Part shown: positions 35,374-44,015 of the stretch, piece by piece
Layout: each line of letters starts with the position of its first letter
How positions within the stretch are numbered: the first letter of the stretch is position 1
Assembly: GCA_016185185.1 (NCBI GenBank)
Contig: JACPOD010000041.1
Location: 1 to 61,492, forward strand
Origin: Sphingobacteriales bacterium
Lineage (GTDB): Bacteria; Bacteroidota; Bacteroidia; Chitinophagales; Chitinophagaceae
Reading direction: 5' to 3'
Length of the DNA stretch: 61,492 nt
Program-made: the position numbers and the translations under genes
Notes under the pieces: model-generated
What the model was told of the DNA's origin: nothing
The model's database searches: none
What the model saw: only the letters and a program-made list of their open reading frames with translations

Positions 35374-36096
35374 ATGAACGTACAAATATTTATACCTTGT
35401 TTTGTTGACCAGTTGTATCCCGATACCGCTTTTAATATGGTTAAAGTATTAGAGAAAGCAGGATGTAAGGTTTCTTATAATACCAATCAAACCTGTTGCG
35501 GCCAGCCGGCTTTTAATGCAGGCTTTTGGGATGAATCAAAAGCGGTGTGCAGCAAATTTTTAAAAGACTTTAGTGGCAGCGATTATATTGTTGCACCCAG
35601 TGCATCCTGTACAGGTTTTGTACGGAATTATTACAGCAAATTGTTTGATAATTCTTCCCTGCATAACGAAGTAAAGGATTTGGGAAAGCGATTATTTGAG
35701 TTTAGTGAGTTTATGGTTGATGTATTAAAGATAGATGATGTTGGTGCAAGCTTAGCAGGTAAAGCCACTTATCATGATAGCTGTGCAGGATTACGTGAAT
35801 GCAAAATAAAAGAAGCCCCAAGAAAATTATTAAATAAAGTAAAAGGGTTGGAATTAGTGGAGATGAATGACGTAGAAACCTGCTGTGGCTTTGGTGGAAC
35901 TTTTGCCGTAAAGTTTGATGCTATCTCCGTTGCCATGGCTGATCAGAAAATTACCAATGCATTAGAAACCGGTGCCCAGTATATCATCTCTACCGATTTA
36001 AGTTGCTTAATGCATATTGACGGGGTTATAAAAAATAAAGGTTTAAATCTTAAAACATTGCATATCGCCGATGTGCTGGCTGGGGCTGTTAAGTAA
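35374..36096 (+). CDS. LutA/YkgE-like (Fe-S)-binding oxidoreductase subunit
   Basis: A 240-residue protein with two CCG (cysteine-rich) domains: PCF near C9 and NQTCCGQPAFNAG (C41, C42), then YHDSCAGLREC and VETCCGFGGTFAVKF near 168-175. LutA, with LutB and LutC, oxidises L-lactate to pyruvate. LutB and LutC are not here, though the D-2-hydroxyacid dehydrogenase at 16231 is in the window. It could also be a subunit of a glycolate oxidase-type complex. Confidence 0.85.
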   Translation: MNVQIFIPCFVDQLYPDTAFNMVKVLEKAGCKVSYNTNQTCCGQPAFNAGFWDESKAVCSKFLKDFSGSDYIVAPSASCTGFVRNYYSKLFDNSSLHNEVKDLGKRLFEFSEFMVDVLKIDDVGASLAGKATYHDSCAGLRECKIKEAPRKLLNKVKGLELVEMNDVETCCGFGGTFAVKFDAISVAMADQKITNALETGAQYIISTDLSCLMHIDGVIKNKGLNLKTLHIADVLAGAVK

Positions 36097-36174
36097 AATA
36101 ATTATTCCTTCAAGCATCAGATTTTCTCAAACCTTTGTGCTCTTATTTACGTAAGTTGAATAAACTTTCAACTC

Positions 36175-37467
36175 ATGAAAAAAATTATCCCTTTTTTATT
36201 TTTTGTAATAATTCTGGCTTCTTGCAGAAAGGAAAAAACAGTCATCGTAGATTCAACTTTCACAGATAGCCTTATTGCCAATTATACGGTACCCGCTGCC
36301 ATAAAAGCTAACGAAGATGAATTACAATTTTGGTTGGGCAGGATTAAACCTCAAACACCCGACATTATAAACGATGCCAGGTATGCATCAAACCTTGCTG
36401 TAAGGTTTACTTTATTGGGCGATATTACCGATATAAAAAAATCAGACAGCGTTTTAAAAAGATTGGATGCCGCTTTCAGTCATAAGGAAGCATCTCCTAA
36501 TGTTAGCCTTCTGACAAACGCCATCCGCCAACACAGATTTAAAGAAGCTGAAACTTACTTTGAAAAAGTAAGAACGATTGGGATAAAGAAATACGAAGTT
36601 TTTTCTCTTGGATTTGATATAGATTTTGAACTGGGCCGCTATGAACAGGCGCAATCAGAATTAAGGACTATGCGATCCTCTCATGATTATGGTTATTTTT
36701 TCCGTAAATCAAAATGGGAACATTATAAAGGGAATATGGATAGTGCTATAGCGGCTATGAACAAAGCAGCTGAACTGGCGGGTTCTAATAATATGCTGCG
36801 GTTAGCAGCTTTATCCAATGAAGCAGACCTGTATATGCATAACTGCGAAGTGAAAAAGGCCTATGAACTATACCAGCAATCAGTTAAAATTAATGCGGCC
36901 GACTATCATAGTATCACAGGTATAGGATGGATTGCGCTGGTATATGATAAAAACGATTCATTAGCAGAAAAAATATTCCAGTTTGTACATTCAAAAATAA
37001 AATCACCCGATCCTTTATTTAAATTATATCAAATGGCGCAGGGACGAAGGGACAGCGTATTAGAAAAAAGATATGCCACTGAATTTGCAATCCGGGCCAG
37101 CGATAGTTTATATGGGAATATGTACAATAAATATTTAATTGAAATTTATACGGGTATAACAAAAGAACCGGCTAAAGCAGAAGCCATTGCTAAGAAAGAA
37201 ATTGAAGGCCGGGCTACACCACAAACGTATGCGTGGTATGCGTACACCCTTTTAACAAATAATAAAAAAGAAGAGGCCTACAAAGTATATGAGCAATTTG
37301 TTTCCGGTAAGCCATTAGAAGGACTGGAACTTTACTGGATGGGCAAACTGATGCAGGCTTTTAATAAAGGATACAATGCCATAGAGTTTTTTAAAGCTGC
37401 TAATAAAAACAGGTATGATTTAAGCCCTTCAATGGCTAATGACCTGGAAAATGAATTAAAAGAATAA
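36175..37467 (+). CDS. TPR-containing lipoprotein
   Basis: A 430-residue lipoprotein: signal with lipobox LASC (C16), then about twelve helix pairs with TPR-like spacing (RYEQAQSELRTMRSS, NMDSAIAAMNKAAELAG, EVKKAYELYQQSVKIN, KKEEAYKVYEQFVSGK). Its gene converges with the HupE/UreJ-like gene, the two ends overlapping by 12 bases. In flavobacteria, TPR proteins of this sort occur near paired DUF4331 and HupE/UreJ genes, so it may be part of that group even though it is on the other strand. Function unknown. Confidence 0.65.
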   Translation: MKKIIPFLFFVIILASCRKEKTVIVDSTFTDSLIANYTVPAAIKANEDELQFWLGRIKPQTPDIINDARYASNLAVRFTLLGDITDIKKSDSVLKRLDAAFSHKEASPNVSLLTNAIRQHRFKEAETYFEKVRTIGIKKYEVFSLGFDIDFELGRYEQAQSELRTMRSSHDYGYFFRKSKWEHYKGNMDSAIAAMNKAAELAGSNNMLRLAALSNEADLYMHNCEVKKAYELYQQSVKINAADYHSITGIGWIALVYDKNDSLAEKIFQFVHSKIKSPDPLFKLYQMAQGRRDSVLEKRYATEFAIRASDSLYGNMYNKYLIEIYTGITKEPAKAEAIAKKEIEGRATPQTYAWYAYTLLTNNKKEEAYKVYEQFVSGKPLEGLELYWMGKLMQAFNKGYNAIEFFKAANKNRYDLSPSMANDLENELKE

Positions 37468-38148
37468 TCGCTGAACTGTCCAGTAAGCTGCAATACAAAC
37501 AATAATAATGGATAATGGAATTACAATTGCTTTGCGGTAATAAGGTTTATCTGAAAAAGGTTTTCCAAATAAAATAAAGGCAGATAGTATAACAGTAATC
37601 TGCCCTAATTCAACCCCTACATTAAACATTACTAAAGAACTTAAATAGGCCTTTTGAGGCAAGCCGAGTTTTCCCAATGCATTAGCAAAGCCCATTCCAT
37701 GAATTAACCCAAATAAAAAAACTACTGCAATACGGGAAGTTTTTATTCTGGGAGAAAAAATATTCTCCAAACCCACATACATGATAGATAAAGCGATCAC
37801 TGGTTCTACAATTTTAGGAGATGGTGTGATGACCTGATAGATAGCTAACCCTAACGTAATAGAATGTGCAACTGTAAAAGCAGTTGCCTGCCATAACACT
37901 GCTTTTAATTTGGGGCTTAACAAATACAGACTTAATACAAAGAGAATATGATCAAAGCCCAAAGGCAGTATATGCTTATAACCTAGCTTAAGGTATAAGA
38001 TTGCGGCGTCACCTTTCGACATTTTTTCTAATTCATTTACTACATCATGAGCCCATAATGGCTGGCTAACCAGGAAAGCCAATACTAAAAGCCCCGTCGC
38101 TTTTTGTATTAAACTGTTTTTTTGTATCAGGAGATCATCCATGTTCAA
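37456..38148 (-). CDS. HupE/UreJ-family (type 2) membrane protein
   Basis: A 230-residue protein with a possible signal peptide (to about 34) and six or so spans with conserved polar residues in membranes: GFDHILFVLSLYL, HSITLGLA, GLIHGMGFANALG and FNVGVELGQ. HupE and UreJ are nickel permease-like proteins; the type 2 group is less well characterised and may take another cation. It is 8 bases downstream of the TonB receptor gene, so they form an operon: outer-membrane import plus inner-membrane import of the same metal is the simplest model. Confidence 0.8.
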   Translation of the reverse strand: MNMDDLLIQKNSLIQKATGLLVLAFLVSQPLWAHDVVNELEKMSKGDAAILYLKLGYKHILPLGFDHILFVLSLYLLSPKLKAVLWQATAFTVAHSITLGLAIYQVITPSPKIVEPVIALSIMYVGLENIFSPRIKTSRIAVVFLFGLIHGMGFANALGKLGLPQKAYLSSLVMFNVGVELGQITVILSAFILFGKPFSDKPYYRKAIVIPLSIIIVCIAAYWTVQRLFF

Positions 38149-38156
38149 TTATATTC

Positions 38157-40391
38157 TTAAAAAAATACAGTAATTTTTGCCTTTATAAAGAACGGAATAC
38201 CAGGGGTAAAATGTAATTCGCTTATTGAATTTGCTTCGTTCTTTAATCTTGATTCTGTGTCAAACTGCGCTTCATTCCATTTTGCATTAAAAATATTTTC
38301 AAGGGCTATCCCAGTTTCATAAGTTGGTTTGGTATAGTTAAGAGTACCGTCTAATAAAAAATATCCTTTAGCTGTTACACTATTATCTTCATTAGCCGGA
38401 CGATTTTTTATATAGCGGTAACTTACTCCACCATTAAATCCGTATTTGGTTTTGTAAAACAAACCACCCACACTCGTAGCAACAGGGGCAAGCGGAATAT
38501 AGTTTTCACCTTTTGGATTATCTATAGATCTTCCCCTGGTTAAGTTGATATTTATATTGGCAAATAAATTACTGCTGAACTGGTAACGGCCTACAATATC
38601 AATACCGGAACGTCTTGTTTTACCACTAGGTTCTATAACGCCTTCATCACCTACATATACAAACTCCTGCTGCAGGTATAAATACCAGGCAGCTGCATTT
38701 AGTAAAAGTTTATCAGTTGGTTTAAAAATAATTCCTAAATCGGCTCCATATGCTGCTGGTAATATCTGGTAACCATTATTGCCCACCACCACCCGGGTAT
38801 CTTTTGAATGAAAGCCTTTGCCGGTTTTTACATAAACCTGTGTTGTTTTGCCAAGGGTGTATTTTATATTTAATTTAGGACTTATAATTTTTTGGTTATG
38901 GAATGGTAATTGCTTAGTGGCAAGTTTATCAAAGTAACTGTTATTAAAATAATCCGCCCTAAGACCAGCATCAATACTCCATTTACGGTTGCTGATTTGT
39001 TTTTCGATAAAAGCAAACGCATTAGCTTCCCTGATATTGCCCAATTTTATATTTTCTAAAAACTGTCTTTTCACCACATGAGCAAGTGTTGTATTTTGAG
39101 TAGCATCGTACCTTATTCCTGCTGCATAAGTTCCGGTTATTGCCCATTGGTTAAGATTTTTCTTTGAAGTGAGTTTTGATAAATAGCCAAAAATGTTCCT
39201 GGCTTCTTTTTGATTTATTTCATCGCCATTAACCGGGTCATTTAAAAAGAAAGTAAAATCAGAATACAAATTGAATTTATAACGGTTATAGTAAGCCTGG
39301 TTTTCCCAATTGAACCCATTGGTAAAAGAATGGTTAATGATGAAGTTGGCATTATAGCGTTCTGTATTGCCTCCCTCGCTAGGGTCAATAGAACCAAAGC
39401 GATCAATCATGCCACTTTCAACCGCCCTTGTGGGTACTTGCCCGCTGGCATCCCATTTACTTTTAAATGCTGAGGCAGAGAAATTAAGTTTTGTATTCTT
39501 GGTTACAGCTAAATTATATTTCCCGAATATATTGCTGCGATTAAAATTTTGCTTATTGATTGTAGCTCCGTCTGTGTAATTAAATTCACCGGCTATGTAG
39601 GCGCTTTGTCCTGCTTTGTCTTTTTTCAGTAAATCAATTATTGCCAGTGTGCGGAATGTATTAAATCTTCCTGCTTCTAGCTGCACCCGGCTTTTGTCAA
39701 TAACATTGAAAGTTGAGAAGGCTACATATCCTGCCGTGTTTAAATTTCCATGAGAAGTATAATAAGGACCTGTTCCAAAATCAATATTATTCACTGTTTC
39801 CGGAATAATAAAATGCGAATCAGCATAACCCTGACCGTGTGCATGGCTCACCATATTCACCGGTAGCCCATCTACACTTACCTGCACATCAGTTCCATGG
39901 TCCACATCAAAACCACGTAAAAATATTTGCTCTGCCTTGCCACCGCCGGCATGCTGTGCCACAAATAAACCCGGAACCAAACGCATCAGCTCCTGGGAGC
40001 TTTTTACAGGACGAAGATCGAGATCAATCTTGCTTATTGTTTTAAAAATAGCATTGGTCCCTCCCGAAGAAATCAATGTTACTTCTTTTAAATTTATAGT
40101 ACCTCTTTCCAGGACTACAACAATGGGATTGTTATTTTGAACTTCAATTTCTTTAGTAGTATAGCCAATAGAAGTAATGGTGGTATTTACTTTTTCAGCA
40201 TCAGAAGCAACAGAAAAATTTCCCTGTTTATCCGTTAAAACGTTTTTGTTTAATTCTTTTATTTCTACCACAGCGGCTTCTAAAGGTTCCTTGGTCAGGG
40301 CGTCAACAACCTGGCCTTTAAACTTTGATTGTGCGAACGATGCAATGCTTAATAGTATGCCCGTCAGCATTAAATTTAATTTATGTTTCAT
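38157..40391 (-). CDS. TonB-dependent receptor with N-terminal regulatory-like domain
   Basis: A 744-residue outer-membrane receptor: signal peptide (1-20), a carboxypeptidase-regulatory-like beta sandwich (about 22-93, FKGQVVDALTKEPLEAAVVEI), a plug domain (about 105-220, with MRLVPGLFVAQHAGGGKAEQIFLRGFD and DVQVSVDGLPVNMVSHAHGQGYAD) and the barrel to a C-terminal aromatic residue (F744). The plug contains two histidines (HAHGQG) that could bind metal. The next gene in the operon is the HupE/UreJ-like protein. The ligand is unknown; metal or metal chelate is inferred from the neighbour. A siderophore cannot be excluded. Confidence 0.9.
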   Translation of the reverse strand: MKHKLNLMLTGILLSIASFAQSKFKGQVVDALTKEPLEAAVVEIKELNKNVLTDKQGNFSVASDAEKVNTTITSIGYTTKEIEVQNNNPIVVVLERGTINLKEVTLISSGGTNAIFKTISKIDLDLRPVKSSQELMRLVPGLFVAQHAGGGKAEQIFLRGFDVDHGTDVQVSVDGLPVNMVSHAHGQGYADSHFIIPETVNNIDFGTGPYYTSHGNLNTAGYVAFSTFNVIDKSRVQLEAGRFNTFRTLAIIDLLKKDKAGQSAYIAGEFNYTDGATINKQNFNRSNIFGKYNLAVTKNTKLNFSASAFKSKWDASGQVPTRAVESGMIDRFGSIDPSEGGNTERYNANFIINHSFTNGFNWENQAYYNRYKFNLYSDFTFFLNDPVNGDEINQKEARNIFGYLSKLTSKKNLNQWAITGTYAAGIRYDATQNTTLAHVVKRQFLENIKLGNIREANAFAFIEKQISNRKWSIDAGLRADYFNNSYFDKLATKQLPFHNQKIISPKLNIKYTLGKTTQVYVKTGKGFHSKDTRVVVGNNGYQILPAAYGADLGIIFKPTDKLLLNAAAWYLYLQQEFVYVGDEGVIEPSGKTRRSGIDIVGRYQFSSNLFANININLTRGRSIDNPKGENYIPLAPVATSVGGLFYKTKYGFNGGVSYRYIKNRPANEDNSVTAKGYFLLDGTLNYTKPTYETGIALENIFNAKWNEAQFDTESRLKNEANSISELHFTPGIPFFIKAKITVFF

Positions 40392-40509
40392 AATCAGTTT
40401 TTATTACTTAATCAATATCGGAAACTACTTTTTATTATAATAGCCAATGCATCACTATCTTGCTTTATTCAAACAAGAGGATTTCTTTATTCTTTAATCA
40501 TTAAACTGA

Positions 40510-40869
40510 TTATGCCTGAGGAGGTGGGGTGGTAATATCTTCCACAGGTTTTGGAAGATTTTTTGCGGGATAAAAAAAACTATGTTCAATAGTGAAAAAA
40601 GGGCGGGAGAGGGAAGATCCTTCATAAAATACGTGTACCGATACAGGTTCAGAAGCTTTTATTATTTCTGTATTATCGTTACCATTCTCTTTTGCAGCTT
40701 TCTTAAGATCATTATGTAAATGATTTTTGCCGTAATGCTGGTGCACCGTGGCAATATGTTCTGCTTCAAAAAAACTATGGGCCAGCGTATCACTTACCAA
40801 TGGCAGAATGGATTTGAACATTGCCATCATGTAAATGAGGAATAAATAATATGCTGTTACCTGTTTCAT
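40510..40869 (-). CDS. Small membrane-anchored His-rich protein
   Basis: A 119-residue protein: hydrophobic anchor (about 5-30), a His cluster AEHIATVHQHYGKNHLHNDL (37-56), and a Pro-rich end TTPPPQA. It is upstream of the TonB receptor and on the same strand, 118 bases away, and separated by a terminator from the DUF4331 pair. The pattern (His pairs, PP tail) resembles the gene at 30265, suggesting a family of metal-related small proteins. Confidence 0.6.
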   Translation of the reverse strand: MKQVTAYYLFLIYMMAMFKSILPLVSDTLAHSFFEAEHIATVHQHYGKNHLHNDLKKAAKENGNDNTEIIKASEPVSVHVFYEGSSLSRPFFTIEHSFFYPAKNLPKPVEDITTPPPQA

Positions 40870-40897
40870 TAAAATGAAATTATTTTACTGCTTTTTT

Positions 40898-40936
40898 AAA
40901 AAGGGCAGAGAATGATTTTTCTCCGCCCTTTTTTAT
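40898..40936 (-). terminator. Terminator after the DUF4331 pair
   Basis: AAAAAGGGC and AGAGAA at 40898-40912 pair with TTTTCT-CC-GCCCTTTTT at about 40917-40934, with T-runs on both sides. On the minus strand it ends the DUF4331 transcription unit before the His-rich gene. Confidence 0.6.
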
Positions 40937-40946
40937 TTCAAGGAAA

Positions 40947-41477
40947 TTAATTAGGGGTTGCTAAATACGGGAATGATGTTAAGAATGGTTTATCATTAGC
41001 ATTTACATGATCGCTTGTCAATCCAGGATTTGATGCACCGGTTGGCCCGCCGAAGATGAGTGTTAATTCTGCATCAATCACATCATCATTCAAAGCCCTT
41101 CCGGTTAAAACATTTGTACCATCAAAGAAAGTTGTTTTACCGTTTAAGGAAACATTCAATACATCTGTTGAAAGAATGCCTGTGAAGGTAGAAGCATCCA
41201 AACCCAATGCATTGGTGGTATAGCCGGGGTTAAGTGCCAATAACCTTGCATTGAATTTTGCACCAAACGCAGCAGCTTGTGCTGAAGGAGTCGTTTCATT
41301 AAACGTTTGTTTATCGGGTGCTGCATTAAACACGGTGTTAATTGCAGGCCTTGCCATTTGATCCTGCTGCTCGTATTTAACACCAGCTTCGGCATTGCCA
41401 TTGTTGTTATCTTTTTTGCAGGCAACAAAGCTCAGCATGGCAGCCATTGCTACTAAAGTTATTTTTATTGTTTTCAT
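40947..41477 (-). CDS. DUF4331 protein, C-terminal-half lipoprotein
   Basis: A 176-residue lipoprotein (lipobox SFVAC, C20) corresponding to the second half of DUF4331: QMARPAINTVFN, then GKTTFFDGTNVLTGRALNDDVIDAELTLIFGG. The full-length family (about 450-500 residues) has both halves in one chain; here they are separate and adjacent, with the N-half at 41505. The gap between them is 27 bases. Family function is unknown; the neighbours (TonB receptor, HupE/UreJ) suggest envelope uptake. Confidence 0.8.
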   Translation of the reverse strand: MKTIKITLVAMAAMLSFVACKKDNNNGNAEAGVKYEQQDQMARPAINTVFNAAPDKQTFNETTPSAQAAAFGAKFNARLLALNPGYTTNALGLDASTFTGILSTDVLNVSLNGKTTFFDGTNVLTGRALNDDVIDAELTLIFGGPTGASNPGLTSDHVNANDKPFLTSFPYLATPN

Positions 41478-41504
41478 TGTTTTAGTTTTTTTAAAATGAT
41501 AATT

Positions 41505-42170
41505 TTAGTTGTTGTCAGTTACTTTTTTTTTTGTTTCCAGCCATACGTTTACTTTACCGTTGGCAGAACCGAGCATTGATTTTGGGAGTTCCACCACCAG
41601 GCTCATAACATTGGTGCCTGCAAATGTATCGTTACCAGGATTGTCAAATGAAGTGGCTTCACCAGCAAGCACATGTTTAAAGGCTGTAAGATCAAAGAAG
41701 AATGGATCATCCCGTGGGCCGGCAAATACTTTTATGCCACCTGCTTCACCAATTTTAGCTTCTTCGCCATACTTGGTTACAACAACAGTTGCAGTTGGGT
41801 TTCCTTTTACATAACTGGTGGTACCGGTTACAGAAGGTTTAAAAGGACCAAATACAAACATCTTATCGTCTCTTAAAATTCCCTGTATCACTAAATCTTC
41901 CACATTGTCGCCATTGTTATCAATGTTGAATTCAATTAAGGTGTTAGGATCAAATTTAGCAGCGCCGGTTGCAGATGGCGCCATTAAACCCTGTGTGTTG
42001 GCAACGAGTACCAGGTTGTTGGTGTTTTGTCCCTGGAAAGCATACACATCAGTAATGTCAGTTGTTTGATTGGTAACGGCAGGTGAGTCAATATGATCAG
42101 CTGCATACACAATCCCTCCGGCAACAGCAACTACTGCTATTAAGGCGGAGATGATCTTTGTTTTTTTCAT
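41505..42170 (-). CDS. DUF4331 protein, N-terminal-half secreted protein
   Basis: A 221-residue protein with a signal peptide ending at VYA before ADHIDSPAV, followed by the first half of the DUF4331 propeller-like fold: TTDITDVYAFQGQ, LIEFNIDNNGDNVEDLVIQGI, and AGPRDDPFFFDLTAFK. The ADHIDSPAV motif is the local form of the ASSHREAP start of the family. Aspartates in NIDNNGDN look like a calcium site. First gene of the pair; an ECF-type promoter candidate is at 42207-42232. Confidence 0.82.
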   Translation of the reverse strand: MKKTKIISALIAVVAVAGGIVYAADHIDSPAVTNQTTDITDVYAFQGQNTNNLVLVANTQGLMAPSATGAAKFDPNTLIEFNIDNNGDNVEDLVIQGILRDDKMFVFGPFKPSVTGTTSYVKGNPTATVVVTKYGEEAKIGEAGGIKVFAGPRDDPFFFDLTAFKHVLAGEATSFDNPGNDTFAGTNVMSLVVELPKSMLGSANGKVNVWLETKKKVTDNN

Positions 42171-42206
42171 TGTTTTTTTTTTAATGATTTTTTGTTTGTG
42201 TAGTTA

Positions 42207-42232
42207 TCTACGCAACATGATTGTAGCCGGTT
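42207..42232 (-). promoter_or_regulatory. Possible ECF-sigma-type promoter of the DUF4331 pair
   Basis: On the minus strand AACCGG and CGTAGA are separated by about 14 bases, so the AAC and CGT cores lie 20 apart, as in ECF promoters. It is 37 bases upstream of the ATG. No ECF sigma factor gene is in the window, so support is weak. Confidence 0.25.
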
Positions 42233-42413
42233 TTATTTTTCATACATTTTTTATTGATTGTACGAAATAGCGTTTTTGAACTAAAAAGCTGCGTATACGT
42301 AAGAAAATTCCTTCTGGTTTTGTTTATGAGAAAAACTTTTCGGATTTTTTTGAAAGAAGTGATTTATTTTTGAATTAGCCCATAAAAGGGTATTAGAAAT
42401 AAAGAAAAAAAAT

Positions 42414-42827
42414 ATGGCGTACTGGCTTGTAAAATCAGAACCCTTTAAATACAGTTGGGAGCAATTGGAAAAAGACAAACAAACCATGTGGGATGGGGTA
42501 CGCAATTATGCGGCAAGGCTTCATTTAAAAGCTATGAAGAAGGGAGATGAAGTATTGTTTTATCACAGTAACGAAGGTGTTGAGATTGTTGGTATTGCTA
42601 AAGTAGCCAGGGAATTTTATCCTGACCCAACGGCAGAAGATGATGATGGGTGGGTGGTTGTAGATTTAAAGCCTCATAAAAAATTAAAAAAACCTGTAAC
42701 ACTGGTACAGGTTAAAGCAGATAAACGATTGGCCAATATGGCACTGGTGCGTTTAGGCAGACTAAGTGTACAGCCAGTTACAGAAGAAGAATGGAAGATT
42801 GTGATGGAGATGGGGGGTATGAAGTAA
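42414..42827 (+). CDS. EVE-domain protein
   Basis: A 137-residue protein that is a single EVE domain (PUA-like fold): MAYWLVKSEPFKYSWEQLE, then MWDGVRNYAARLHLKAMKKGDEVLFYHSN and VGIAKVAREFYPDP. EVE proteins recognise modified bases in nucleic acids (THYN1 in mammals). In bacteria they are found both in core genomes and next to modification-dependent restriction enzymes; here there is no such neighbour. Starts at ATG 42414. Confidence 0.92.
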   Translation: MAYWLVKSEPFKYSWEQLEKDKQTMWDGVRNYAARLHLKAMKKGDEVLFYHSNEGVEIVGIAKVAREFYPDPTAEDDDGWVVVDLKPHKKLKKPVTLVQVKADKRLANMALVRLGRLSVQPVTEEEWKIVMEMGGMK

Positions 42828-43076
42828 CGTAGCTCTAAGCACCTTTTTCCCTTTTAATTTCTTTTAACTTTTACTCCGGGTTACTTTTATTTGGTTCATG
42901 TATTATTGAATGCTGTATTAAATAACTGTAGTTTGATTTCTCTTCAGCATATTACCTCTGTGTTTTCCTTTTACGATTGAATTGTTGAATGAAAATGGTA
43001 TAAAGTTTTAAAATATTTTTTAAAATTTTATGTAATACCTCCATTTTATAATCTCATAACCAGTAAAAGTATAGCC

Positions 43077-44015
43077 ATGAAATATTTTAAACCAGCTGCA
43101 ATTATAGCAGTATGTATTCCGTTTTTTATTGCCTCATGTTCTCATGATGGAAATTACAGGAACATAAAACAACTATCGCCAAAATCTGAATTAAGTGAAA
43201 AGAAAAAATCCACTGATCAAATAATTAAAGATGAAGAATTGATAGCAACTGCTGATACGGCAGCTGCGTCTCCCGGGCCACAAAAAGAAAAAAACGATAA
43301 ACCTGTACCACAAGGAAAAACGGATATCCCTGAACCCAAGGCAGACTGGAATAAAAAGATCATTAAAACAGCTACAGTAAAACTAGAGCTAAATGATTAT
43401 AAAAAATATAATGAACAAGTTCGCCTGTCTGTAAAGCAATTTGGAGGGTATATTGCTACTGAAGAGCAAACCCAGTCAGAGTATCAAATTGAAAATATTG
43501 TAACCATTAAAGTGCCGGCAGATAAATTTGAAGAGGCCATGAATGCTTTGCCGGGTAATGAAGCAAAGGTGATGGAAAGAAGAATAACTTCAGAAGATGT
43601 AACAAGCGAATATGTAGATATTAAATCGAGACTTGCATCCAGAAAGCAGGTGCTGGCTAAATACTTAGAGTTTCTCCGGCAATCAAAGAATATGGAAGAA
43701 ATGCTGCAGGTGCAAAATGAGATCAATGAAATACAGGAGAATATTGAATCCGCGGCAGGCCGTGCCCAATACCTTAGTCATTCTGCTGCATTCAGTACGA
43801 TTAATCTTACTTACTATCAGTTATTAAATGGAGCCACATCTACGGATGATTCCGCTTCTTTTTTTAATAAAATAGTAAATGCTTTTAAAAATGGTTTACA
43901 ATGGGTCAGTGAATTGACTATTGCAATTACTTCAATCTGGCCATTTATGGTAATAATTATTGGGGTGTATGTTTGGTTTAAAAAAGTCAGAAAACCTAAG
44001 GCAAAAGTTCTTTAA
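43077..44015 (+). CDS. DUF4349 lipoprotein
   Basis: A 312-residue lipoprotein (lipobox ASC, C21), with a low-complexity Lys/Pro/Glu linker (about 35-90), a DUF4349 domain (about 95-250: IIKTATVKLELNDYKKYNEQV, GGYIATEEQTQS, VTSEYVDIKSRLASRKQVL, QNEINEIQENIESAAGRAQYL) with a strong coiled coil, and a C-terminal membrane span (about 277-300). It is anchored at both ends. Family function unknown. The gene's 249-base upstream region has no other gene. Confidence 0.85.
   Translation: MKYFKPAAIIAVCIPFFIASCSHDGNYRNIKQLSPKSELSEKKKSTDQIIKDEELIATADTAAASPGPQKEKNDKPVPQGKTDIPEPKADWNKKIIKTATVKLELNDYKKYNEQVRLSVKQFGGYIATEEQTQSEYQIENIVTIKVPADKFEEAMNALPGNEAKVMERRITSEDVTSEYVDIKSRLASRKQVLAKYLEFLRQSKNMEEMLQVQNEINEIQENIESAAGRAQYLSHSAAFSTINLTYYQLLNGATSTDDSASFFNKIVNAFKNGLQWVSELTIAITSIWPFMVIIIGVYVWFKKVRKPKAKVL

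Noticed and set aside
40947-42170. DUF4331 halves as one gene broken by a frameshift
   Set aside because: Each half has its own complete signal sequence and start, and the pair as two genes is usual in the phylum as I recall it.
42281-42505. Minus-strand gene opposite the EVE gene
   Set aside because: It overlaps a well-supported EVE domain start and the composition is that of an antisense shadow.
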